Below, one piece after another: positions 13,116-23,330 of a DNA stretch of 64,000 nt (its first letter is position 1; the number at the start of each line of letters is the position of its first letter). The notes below the pieces were generated by a model. That model worked only from the letters and a program-made list of their open reading frames with translations, was not told the origin of the DNA and made no database searches. The stretch lies in assembly GCF_014805625.2 (NCBI RefSeq), contig NW_023998432.1:5402414-5466413 (forward strand), written 5' to 3'. Origin of the DNA: Glossina fuscipes. Lineage: Eukaryota; Arthropoda; Insecta; Diptera; Glossinidae. A program made the position numbers and the translations under genes.

Positions 13116-14364
13116 ATAAAAATTGAATCTCATCTGGTGAATATATTGACATAAATCTTTGGCAGAGAGCGATGGAATTGCTAAGAGTAAACACCTCGCA
13201 AAACTAACCTGATGGGGCGGGTATCCGGCGAAACATTTTATTATTAATAGTGTTTAGTATAGCTGAAAGAAGTTTGCATTGCCATATCAATAAAATTGAT
13301 CCTATTTTCCAAATGACACTCTTATCTTGGGAGCAATTATAGTCGTTTTGAATGGGAACTTCATTTCCTATCTGTGTACAATGAAAACAGGTTTAACTTT
13401 TTCAGCGAAATCAAAAGGTTTGCTAGGGAAACACATTATATCTTATTGTTTTGAGTTTTCCATGATCACATATTCATCAACGGAGATTATAAATGTCAGT
13501 CTGTTATATTATGTTGACAAGCGTTTATTATAGTCATTATTTCAATTGTACAAACTTGTAAGCTGCCTTGCAATTTTAATTGAACTTAACTAGCCTAGGA
13601 AGTTTAGTTGTTGTTGTTAAGTCAGCTAATCCATCCAATATATTAATTAATTATCATTGAATCCTCCTCTGGTCTGCCACACAATCAATATATTGATTAT
13701 ATCCAAGTTACATACTAATGTACCAATTTTTTTATTTTAGTACTTAAAAAGGAATTTTTATCTACTTATCTTCTATTATAACTGTAGAGCTATCTCATAT
13801 ATTCCTACTTCACTGGTCCTGTTATTAATATTATGGCTTCAAATTAGCCAATCATATAAAACCAAAAATTGTTAACCAGTCTTCTGGTTAGAAACCTTCA
13901 TACAATAATTATGAAAATGAAATTGCTTCGGTGTAAGAAGAGCAGCACGGGCAAAGCGCTTCGTGCCTGAAACATCGCCAAATCTCCGCGAATTTTTTAA
14001 TGAGATATTAGCTCCATTTTCTAACACGAATGTTTTCAAGGACTTCCCCAGTCTATAACATCGAAGTTCTACCCTGCCTCAAAACTCCTTTATAGGCTAC
14101 TCAAATTGCTTCCGCGTCCATAGAATATCACGGAGGGTGTGTACTATTTTAACGATTTTTCATAGAAAAATTTCACTAGAAACTCAAGAGAAATTTGTAA
14201 AATGAAATTTCCAAAAAGAAAATTCCAAAATGTTTATCAAGAACAAAAACACAAAAATTCAACTTAACTAACGTATTGTGAGCAAATGAGGTTACATATG
14301 GCTTTGAAAAGATCCACTTTATTAGTTTATAGTTGATTAAAAAAAATAGTGAATTAAAACTTAT
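13116..14364. other. non-coding, nothing recognised
   Basis: AT-rich sequence. A less AT-rich patch at about 13920-14120 has no open frame that I recognise. Confidence 0.4.
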
Positions 14365-14702
14365 TTCCCGGAATCTACGAAACCAAAATTGCACATAATT
14401 GGCTGTTAGAGTATCGGAACCATAAACACCATTCACAATTTTAGCCGCCTGGCTTGCATTTTCGCCTTTGTCAAAGAAAAAGTGTAAAATGTACCGAATT
14501 TTCTCTTTGTTCACTTCCATTTTTAACACGCCGTAACTCACAACTGAATGCACCAAACAAAAAACAGCAAAAGAATTTTTTTTACTGCGAAATGTCACCT
14601 TTCCAACGAGCATAAATCTGAAATTGTTTGATCGATACTTTACGAGAAATCTATCAGTGCAGCCATCTACCGAAAAAATAATGGATTTCTTTTTCCCCAA
14701 AC
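14365..14702 (-). pseudogene. mariner (family M1), 5' terminal repeat and N-terminal transposase
   Basis: The minus-strand end at 14702 is a mariner-type terminal repeat, gtttggggaaaaagaaatcc, next to a TA dinucleotide at 14703-14704. A start codon at about 14520 opens MEVNKEKIRYILHFFFDKGE followed by NASQAAKIVNGVYG and NYVQFWFRRFRE. This is the N-terminal helix-turn-helix pair of a mariner transposase. Similarity stops abruptly near 14365, so the catalytic domain is lost. The terminal repeat matches both ends of the element at 48761-49243, so these are the same family. The long open frame from 14700 begins inside the terminal repeat and is not the real start. Confidence 0.85.
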
Positions 14703-16269
14703 TAATATTTCAATAAGATCATCAGTATTTTAAACTTTGATTTACTTGAGAAATGCAAACCCAAATAGTTATATAAGTATTGACTCTATGAGTTACTTAT
14801 GTAGATTTTTAAGCTGAATTTATTGATTGTTTATTTACAATAAAGAGCGGTATTGTTTATCACTAGACAATATATCTCGCACATTTCTAGCAGAATTTGA
14901 ATTTTGTGCGTGCGTCCTGTGAAGTTAGTCGGGTTTATTTTTAAGTATTGTCATAAGAACCGGTGTCCAAATCCATCTGGTTACGCAAATCTTAATCAAG
15001 AGCAGTAATATCCGAACATATTATTGCGAACAGCATATTCCATTTCAGTAATGTAGCCAGACGCCGCTAGGCTAAAAAATCAATTCAAAAGGTTGTCTGA
15101 CAACATAACGGTCGTTGTAACCGATTCCAGCAATCGTCGTTGAAAACGTTTACTAACAATTATGTTATAGTGTTAGGTCAATTCATTTGGTAGAGCGAGT
15201 TTAGAGTTATTCAAGAATTCGTCATCTCTCGTCGTTGTTATTACTACGCCTGATCTGCATCAAGATTTTGCTATTTATGCTATTTTTATACTCGGAAATA
15301 TTTCTTATATCTTTTTTTTGTAAAATCTTTTATATGAATGAGTTGAACATTCAGGCAGACACATAGGCAGGCAGGCAGGCAAGCAGACAGGCAAACAATT
15401 GAAATTATTTTTCTAATTGTAAGTAAATCGTTTAAAACGCTTCTTATATACATCTTAATAAACAACAGTGGCATGTTAAATTTATTTTTTTGATTTGCAA
15501 CACTTTAGATTTTGCTTTGGAGATATAAGTAAAAATTTTTATTGGTTATAAAACTGATAATTTTTGGCCAGATTGGCTATATGAACCCCTCTCTCGTCAG
15601 CGCCAAAAGGCAAGTCCAAACTTGTCAGATATACTTTACGATGAAGTAAATACTTTAGGTCCATTGTACAGTTAAAAAACTAGAAAATATAAAAACTTTT
15701 TCCTTACAATTTTTATCTGAGGTTTGAGGATCCACGTAAAACTTTGTTATTAAGTTTCTCCTGATCCGCTCACTGTGTGGTTCGCATTTACATTAATAAA
15801 GCAACGAATAGGAGAACTATATTCTCCCAATGAGAAATCTTCGCTTTTCGTTATCAATAATAGTATTATAAAAATAACAGTTCTAACTTAAATGTGGGCG
15901 TGTCTATAAGTAATATCTTCATCTTCTAGTGCAGAATCTGTTCAAGTTATTGCTGAAAATATGTTATTTTAAAACGTTCGTGATTTTTTCGGCTTAAAGA
16001 TTTCTTCACTATTTTAGATATTGTAATTGTGTTTGATCCTGATACACCCGTTTCAAAGGCTTTTGTTTTTAATTGAGCTAAAATCTATAAATTCGGTTTC
16101 ATTTTTCTTTCAATCACATCAAATTTCTTCATTAGACTCATAAAGTATCCACTGATTGTGTATCCTGTATATTTCAGCGGTAAACCACCAGTCAATAAGC
16201 TCGTAGATTCACTAATAAAATAACAAGTTTTAGACAACATTCGACTTTCTTCGTTAAACTAATCACTAT
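14703..16269. other. non-coding, nothing recognised
   Basis: AT-rich sequence. It includes a small aggcaggcaggcaggcaagc repeat run at about 15366-15385 but no supported gene. Confidence 0.4.
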
Positions 16270-17060
16270 CGAGAGGAATAAATTCATTCCAACGCTTTCC
16301 TAACATTGCTATTCCTATAGAACGTATAGTCCAAACCTTCAAAATACGCTTCAGTTTCGGCGATCACCTTTTCATTGGAGCAATATCTCCCTCCGATGAA
16401 CATTTTCTTGACATTCGCGAATAGATAGATAGTAATCACTGGAGAGCGTGGTGGATATGGAAGCAATGCGAAATGCAATAAGTGTAATTTGCCATTATTT
16501 TGGCCGACTTAGGACATGTTGCGTTACGTTGCTGAATGATTATTTTATTTTTCTTCATTTGGTGCTGTTTTTTTTTTGCAATTCGGTCATTAAAATGTTG
16601 TAATAATTCATGGTTCAATATTAAGCCTTTGTCTCTTTTCAAAATAGATGATAATTATTATCTTATGAGTGTCCCAATACACGGACGCTATAACTTATCT
16701 ATTCAGCTTTTTCCGGTTGCCGTTCGTTCGGTTCCAATTTCACTCTGGAACATAGTGATGTATCCATATTTAATGTTGCATATTAAAATCTGTTGTATTT
16801 TGTCTAAACTGTTCCAAACTATGCTCTAAATCATCAGCACATTGTTGTCTTCGGTCGAAAGTGAGCATACACGGCACACATTTGGAACAGAATTCTCATC
16901 AACCATGAGAATCATGAGAAATAATAGAAATACTGCCTACTGATATCCTTAAGATATCAACTATTACACACAACTTCAGTCTTCGGTTTTCCAAAACCGA
17001 GGGTTCAGCATGAGGAATGTTCATACCGCTTTATTTAGAATTAGCACAAATTCATTTTTT
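16270..17060 (-). pseudogene. degenerate mariner transposase (second mariner type)
   Basis: On the minus strand, pieces of a mariner transposase follow in order. A LENRRLKLCVIVDILRIS-like N-terminal region lies near 16990. LTFDRRQQCADDLEHSLEQF is at about 16860. WIHHYVPE follows near 16755, then VIASVYWDTH near 16680. The C-terminal block, LLPYPPRSPVITIYLFANVK, is followed by RYCSNEKVIAETEAYFEGLD at about 16470-16320. Many stops and frame changes separate these pieces. The SPD motif that should carry the third catalytic aspartate reads RSPVI, so it is inactive. It differs in sequence from the family at 14.5 kb. The plus-strand frame at 16536-16829 is a shadow of this relic. Confidence 0.8.
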
Positions 17061-18288
17061 AGACAGACCGGAGTCACCATAATACCTTTCAAGTCATTGC
17101 TGAGTTTGAAGGTATTTCTTCTCATCGAAAAATAACGTTTAATCAGCAAACCAATTTCAGAATTTCGTATTGTTTTGAAAATTGAAAACTAGCGCCACTA
17201 AAACGAACAAACAAACAAAACAACTTGGAAAGTAATGGCCAAAATATCGTGACATTTTTGACAGATTTCTTTTGAAGATTGGTACTACCTAAAAGTTACG
17301 TGGATTCATCAATAGTGGCTACTCAAGTATTGCTGCTAAATATTTAAACAAAATGTGTAAAATGCTTCGTCTTTTTTTTATTAATCAAGTGTCGTAAGTA
17401 AGAAAAATTAAAGCAAGCTAGAGAAAAAATTTGAGCTGATTTGTTAAAATTTATGATTCCAGTCAGTTACGATAAATCTAATGCCCGTACTACTAGTTGT
17501 TATATACACTTTTAAGCAGTTGGCAATGCTATTAGAGTAACTAAATATTCATATTATTTCTCATTTTATGACTATTTCCTTAATTTCTTTGTCTGTTTTC
17601 CTTCCCTTTTTATTGTCTAACAATTGCCATCGATTCTCACAAATCAAGTCAATTTGCTTGACAATTTGCCGTTAATCAATGATCGGTATGCGAGTACGTA
17701 GCATCTGTTCATTGCAAACACTGACAGCAGGAAACAGCAAATATAAAACTGTCAACTCTTTTAGCGCGTATAAGATCTTCACGATGTACATACCTATATA
17801 AACATTTGTTATCGTAAAAATTCTTTAAAAGAAAAGTTGTAGAGGGCTGACTGGCAAGCAATTGAACAATTTGTAGACGTGTGCGTAATTATTTCAGTAA
17901 TTTGCTGACAACAAATCAAGTCTAAGCAGAGCAATGCAGGAAAATTTTAAAAAAGAAAAAAAAAACAATACTAGAAGTTGAAAGAAATAATTGTTCTTCT
18001 GCAAGTTCGTCCGCCGTTCATTCGTTCATTTATTCATTCATGATTCTTTTCAAAGCGCAAGATATTACATATTTTATGAGCATATTTTGCTCTTGTTGAT
18101 TTTTATTTTTCACATTTGCTGTTTATTTATTCAAACTGACAAGTAACATGGCCGCGTGTTTGTGTTTTTGTGTAGGAAAATTTTTTTTAACTGACCTTTG
18201 CTTTTCTCTCTGTTAGTACCACATTTCTAATGTAATTTCTGACAATTATTTGCTTTCAACTCACATGTTAAAATTAAAACTGAAGTGA
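17061..18288. other. non-coding, nothing recognised
   Basis: AT-rich sequence with no supported gene. The last 14 bases (18275-18288) are the left target-site duplication of the next SINE. Confidence 0.4.
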
Positions 18289-18452
18289 TCCGCCTGAGTG
18301 GCCGAGTAGGCAAGAGTCTCGACTAGCAACTCAATGGTCGTGGGTTCAAATCTCAAGTGCGGTAGAAAGCCGAAAGCCTTAGATGCTAGTGCTTTAAGAC
18401 TTTAGTGTTAGAATTTATTCTCTGGCTAAGTTCATAATAATAATAATAATAA
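18289..18452 (+). repeat. tRNA-derived SINE, family 1, copy 2, with intact target-site duplication
   Basis: This copy has the best-preserved pol III promoter in the window. Box A TGGCCGAGTAGG at 18299-18310 fits the TRGCNNAGYNGG consensus fully. Box B GGTTCAAATCT at 18343-18353 departs from its consensus at one position. The head resembles a class II (Leu/Ser-like) tRNA. A body with cttagatgctagtgcttt follows, then a (TAA)n tail at about 18433-18452. A perfect 14-base direct repeat, taaaactgaagtga, flanks it at 18275-18288 and 18453-18466. Confidence 0.88.
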
Positions 18453-18466
18453 TAAAACTGAAGTGA

Positions 18467-20649
18467 AATGGCAAATAATTGTCTTAAAGAAATGGCTTTA
18501 AAAATTTGCATCAATAATTCATTTTTCTTTGGCGTGTCAATACGGCTTTTCTAGAATAAAAAAGAAAAAAGCAGGAAGACGAGTCCGTAATAATTTAAGG
18601 ATTAAGCAAGAGGCATTTTGCATTATCTCTAATACTGCGACGATGACTATGTCGTAAAGAGCTCACTTGATGTTTAGCGAAATTTATGGCGATCTTGTTA
18701 TAACAATCAAGTTAGTGAGAGTGAGTGATTTAATGGATGTCAAAAGCTAGTTCATACGGGTATGAATTTCTTTCTCCTTTCGACATAATACAAATGGAAA
18801 TATTGTTTCGGAAGAGAATAAGGTTAAAGGTTAAAGGTCAAAGTGCACTCATTGTTGGTAGCACGTAATTAAGTTAATAGACATTAATTAAAATTGCTAT
18901 GTTAAGTACTCTAAAATGTATTAAGCCTAGGAAAGCTGGTGCTACGATTAGCGTCAAAATAGCCAATCAACTAGTAAGCGCATTATTACGAAAATATTTT
19001 ACTATTTATTTGCATTGGTTTAAATGGTGTTAACCCCAGGACCACCGAGAACGTCAATTCGGCACTTTTTAATGTTCGAGATTAAAAGTAATACAAAGCA
19101 TGTTCAAAAGTTTTTCTATGACCTGTACTTATATGAAAAGACTTTTAAACACCTGTGCCCAACTTTTTTCCACTTGTTGTAATCTATGAAATGCCGATGA
19201 TATGAATCTATTTCTACTGAAGAGGTCCAATTTGATCTGCTTTCTTTGTGATTTATTGTGGGCATTTATGTAGACTAACTACAACTATTTTCTAAATTTG
19301 GATTCAATCAAGAATTGGAATCAATCAAGGAATGTTTGAGCCCAACTTCGAATTTCTATATTAATGTTTGCGAATTTCGAAACTGCACAAAGGAATAAGA
19401 TTAATTTAATCCCCTTTGGCAGAAATAGATTTATGCAAAACCTCGGTATTTCTACTGTTAAAGTATTGTATTGGGTATAGAATGGCTTTAAATTTCCCTT
19501 TTGGTCGAAAATTATTTGGAAACTTGGAGGAATTTTGTTGCTTTCGAAACAGATTTTCTTTTATTGAAAACTATATATTCGTATTGAAAAAAATCTCTGA
19601 ACCGCTCAAATTTACTTTAAAGGTATCCTACATTGAAAAAATAAATTTCGTTGAAGCCAGAGGTTGCTTCCTCTAAGGTATATACATGTATATGGACCGA
19701 ATGTTTGAAGAAGAACTTTTTCAAGTTAAATTGCTTTCAGAGTAAAATCTAATATGAAATGTTCAGTAATTACAGCTTATGAACCATTCTATTTCAAAAA
19801 TTTTTGTTAAATAAAGAAAATTTAATCAAAATGATTTGGTAACAGCTATTGCATTTGCTTCCAATCAATTTTAAGACGGAAGAAAACAATTTTCTTCCTT
19901 ATGTTGTACAGTCTTAGATGACAGATATAATCATATACTCAGACAAACTTTCTTGAAAGTGTATTGTGAATACATTTTTGATTACTTTTACTACTATAAA
20001 TCATTACAACCAAGATAAAACATCTTAGTACAATACATAAATATTCCGAGCAATAATTTTGCAAAGGCGATTGTCTTTAAAAGAAGCATGAAAAGTACGT
20101 TCGGCTTTCAAGAGCATATTAATGTTAATAACGATATTAATTTTACGTTACATTGATGACAATATATTAACGTCTTCTTAGGTAACTATCATCTTCGAGT
20201 GGACATGCTCAGCACTGTGTGTGCCTGATCTGCTTTTTCCATTAACAGGAAAATGTGATTCAGTTTTTTATGTCCAATTTTGCCATCTTGGGGTTTCAAC
20301 AATGTCACACCGACGGACGAGCAGATAATTTTACATATAACCGTCGAGTGTATCTTTGGTTTTAAAGCATTTTTAAGGCATACTTCGAAAGTAGGATGTT
20401 AACACTAACACCCCTGAGTTCACCATCATTGAATATTGAAGAAGGCTTTCTGCTGTTCCTCAATTGAATCAACACGCAGGTCTTTATTTCAATTTTTTTT
20501 TATGTAAAATAAATATTGAGTTGGTAACACAGCTTAAAAGATTGTTTACTGATACCAATTTTTTCCCATTTTCCAGCTATTGTTAGAGAAAGAATTTATT
20601 GCATGTATTTTGATTATTTTTTTACATAAGAAAGCATTTTTTATTGAGA
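18467..20649. other. non-coding, nothing recognised
   Basis: AT-rich DNA. The 86-codon plus-strand frame at 19416-19676 has a phenylalanine-rich translation with no domain or splice context that I recognise, so it is left unannotated. Confidence 0.4.
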
Positions 20650-21610
20650 AAAGTTAATACGATATATATTAATCAAAATATTTTCCACTATTTTCTAGAA
20701 CTATTTCCTATTTTTCTGGTAACATGCCGATACCGTGTAGAAAGAACGATATTGCTTTGGTACCGATTCAATCAACGACCCATTTTCGCACTTCTCCAGC
20801 AATCCAAGACTGGTTGCCAGCCAAATCATATTGCTTCGATCTGAACAAGTAGTAATCAGATGGCGCTATATATGGTGAATACGCTGGGAACGGCAGAATT
20901 TCTCATTCGAGTAGCAACAGTGTATTCTTGACAAGTCTGGCAATCTGCGGTCGAGCTTTGTCATGCTGGAGAATGACTTGGCGTATGTTAATCACTATTG
21001 CTGGTCTGTTTTGCAATGATCCATCATTCAATTTGTTCAATTGATGTCGATAGATATCTGAGTTAATAGTTTCACTCGGTTTTAGCAGCCCGTAATACAC
21101 TACACCTTGCTAATCCTACCATATTCACATTCCGCTTCGGTGTCGATATAGACGGCTCTCCTGAACTAAATCATGACGTTTTGCGCTTGGAATAGACTCA
21201 TATTTCATCACACGTCACAATACGCCGCAGTGAACTTTTTTGCCTGGAAAGCAATGAAACTGCTATGTTAAAACGGTTTGAATTGGCATTTTTAGTCAGT
21301 TCGTATGATACCTATTTGTCCTCCTTTGAGATCTTTCCCATCGCACGTAAACGTCCAGAAACAGTTTATTGACCAATTGCTAAGATTTTCGAAAGCATTT
21401 TGTGAGTTTGGACTGGGTTTTCGTCCAATAAATCTTGCAATTCATTGCAATCGAACTTTTTTGTCATTGCGTTTAATAGACTTCGACAGCAGATTTCTTC
21501 AAATCAAACAACAAAAATAATGAAATCGAAAACTGTTATTTTATCTGACCTTTCTCTATAGAAAGGTCAGAGTCATCCAATTTAACGATTATGTACAATT
21601 TGGCCATACC
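20650..21610 (-). pseudogene. mariner transposon relic (family M2), most of the transposase
   Basis: Minus-strand pieces in order: ELQDLLDENPVQTHKML and SGRLRAMGKISKEDK at about 21450-21310; RIVTCDE near 21220, at the first catalytic aspartate region; VYYGLLKPSETINSDIYR and VILQHDKARPQIARLVK at 21100-20930, the second catalytic aspartate region; and EILPFPAYSPYIAPSDYYLF at about 20910, where the third catalytic aspartate has become tyrosine. The C-terminal tail FFLHGIGMLPEK lies near 20745. In-frame stops and frame shifts are present. The N-terminal helix-turn-helix is missing between about 21480 and 21520. The outer end at 21575-21605 matches 10870-10900, tying the two fragments to one family. 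Confidence 0.85.
21545..21570. repeat. perfect 10-base inverted repeat (hairpin)
   Basis: The arms ctgacctttc (21545-21554) and gaaaggtcag (21561-21570) are perfect reverse complements around a 6-base spacer. They lie in the 5' non-coding end of the adjacent mariner relic. The counterpart near 10862 has only one arm-like ggtca. Confidence 0.7.
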
Positions 21611-21984
21611 TCACCATTTTCACCAACAGATGTCATTAATCAGAGTGCGCGTAAAAATATATTATTATCTAAAATAATCTAAGAATGAAGCAAGTTGTTT
21701 CCGAAAGAACTGGAGCCCTGATCAGCCATACTTTTCCGCGTCGGTCGGAATAAATCTGAATAACGCTAAAGAGACATCATAAGCCACAAGTCACAAGTAC
21801 CAAGCAACCATTAAACTGAATTAACTTTTGAGGTCTTTGAAAAGAAATTTAGTGGTTTGGGAAAGAACTCACAAATGCGTGACCGACCTTGAATAGGTCT
21901 CGACGACTATTTCTTATTGTAACGCAGTATAGCACACATCAAATTAATAACAAAAACTCAAATAAAATCTTAAAAAAACAACTA

Positions 21985-22265
21985 AGAAAGTTATATTCGG
22001 TCGTGATCGAATCTTTTTTACCTATCACCGTTATCCCAAAAAAAACAAAAAAACTGAAAAGACTACATGTTCATTCTAATTATATGGAACGGGCGCATCT
22101 AACTTTTTCTATTCTCAAAATAAAAAGCGTAAGCATGTCCTTTGAAAAGTTTAGGTCGCTTGCTAATTCTTTTGCAAATTTGTAAGCAACACCTTCATTT
22201 TCGCTAAAATTGTAAAAGTTATTCAAAGTAGAAAGCAACTTCTTAAAAAGAAACTTCAACACTTT
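21985..22265 (+). repeat. dispersed repeat family B, copy at 22 kb
   Basis: It begins with agaaagttatattcggtcgt and continues with stretches also found at 30870-31345 and 50909-51330. These include catgttcattctaattatat/catgctctataatat, gaacgggcgcatctaac, and a tgaaaagtttaggtcgctt block followed by cttttgcaaatttgtaagc. It has no coding capacity; the frames at 21889-22185 and 22080-22262 run through it on opposite strands and are shadows. Confidence 0.65.
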
Positions 22266-22379
22266 ATTCCACGCAGATCAACGCAAGATAAGGACAATAA
22301 TAAATATTCCTCCAATCAGAAGAATTTCCATTTCAGAAAGGGCGACACAGGATTACACATAATATTAATATGACTAATG

Positions 22380-22990
22380 ATAATAATAATCTCGCTATCA
22401 ACATGCTTATATATTGGAAAATCCTAATCATTTTTTAAAAATTAAAGATTTGATTAAAAAGCAGGTTGAGTTGAAGAACTCCAATTAATATAATGTCCGC
22501 TGAAAATATTTCAACTGCGACATACGCTGATGATACAGCAATTTGCAAATTCAACAAAATTTGGCTTTGGATGAACGAATGCAATATTAAAACGAACACT
22601 GAAAGACTTGCGTATATTACGTTTATATTAAACTTTCATTATTTTTTAACGGCAATAACACCCTTATCAATAACTGCATAGATTATCTTGACATGCATAT
22701 TTACCAAAGATTAACATGGAGTAATCACATAATGGATAAACGCCAGCAACTTGACTTAAAAACTGGAAGACTCTCTTAGTTAATTCGTTCAGAGTCTCAA
22801 CTGAATCTAAGCAATAAGTGCATTTTATGCAAGAATATCCCACAATTAATTTGGACTTACGACTTACGAATTGTGAGCAACAGCCAGCAACTCTAATATT
22901 GCAATGCTTCAACTATATCAATCTCTGTTTCTTCAAAACAAGTTGTCAGACTGAGTAGTCATGTAAATCCCTAGACAATATCCCTTCTAG
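22380..22990 (+). pseudogene. jockey-like LINE fragment, reverse transcriptase palm and thumb
   Basis: The plus-strand frame starting near 22493 contains STATYADDTAICKF, the catalytic YADD box of a reverse transcriptase with the flanking TAI typical of jockey-like LINEs. It is followed by WMNECNIKTN and YITFILNFHY. After a frame change near 22670 comes DMHIYQRLTWSNHIMDKR, then IYNLS-type thumb sequence through about 22950. Only this short part of ORF2 is visible, with stops, so it is a relic. Boundaries are approximate. Confidence 0.75.
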
Positions 22991-23124
22991 ACGATTTGGA
23001 TCTGAGTCTTCCATTTCAAAATTTATTTTCTTTTGCTTTTGTAATAAAAAAAATATTACGAAAACTATCCTTTTAATCCTCTTCCCGCCATGTTAGCATT
23101 CCCCGCAATTGTCTTGAATTGCCG

Positions 23125-23330
23125 CATAACTGAGCGAATAAGTGTTGCGCATTCTAAGTCGAGTGCTCCTGGCCCCCATTTCCAGTGCGATAGGCTATAC
23201 TTGAATGTATTTATGGTGACCGCTCTCATTCAATGAAGCACTTTTCCCACTTCTTTCTGAACATCGCTGTGTTACACGTATAGAAGATATTCGTTGAGTG
23301 TTTAGTCATACAAAAAAAATGAATAACTAC
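23125..23330 (+). repeat. SINE family 2, copy D
   Basis: The head (gagcgaataagtgttgcgca) is too decayed to show tRNA boxes. The 3' module is clear: cttctttctgaacatcgctg, then gttacacgtatagaagat and gttgagtgtttagtcat, ending in a run of A at about 23312-23319. Confidence 0.55.

Noticed and set aside
14176..14700. Single 174-residue gene
   Set aside because: The frame begins in a mariner terminal repeat, passes through the transposase N-terminus and ends in unrelated AT-rich sequence.
16536..16829. 97-codon plus-strand frame
   Set aside because: It is antisense to a degenerate mariner transposase on the minus strand.
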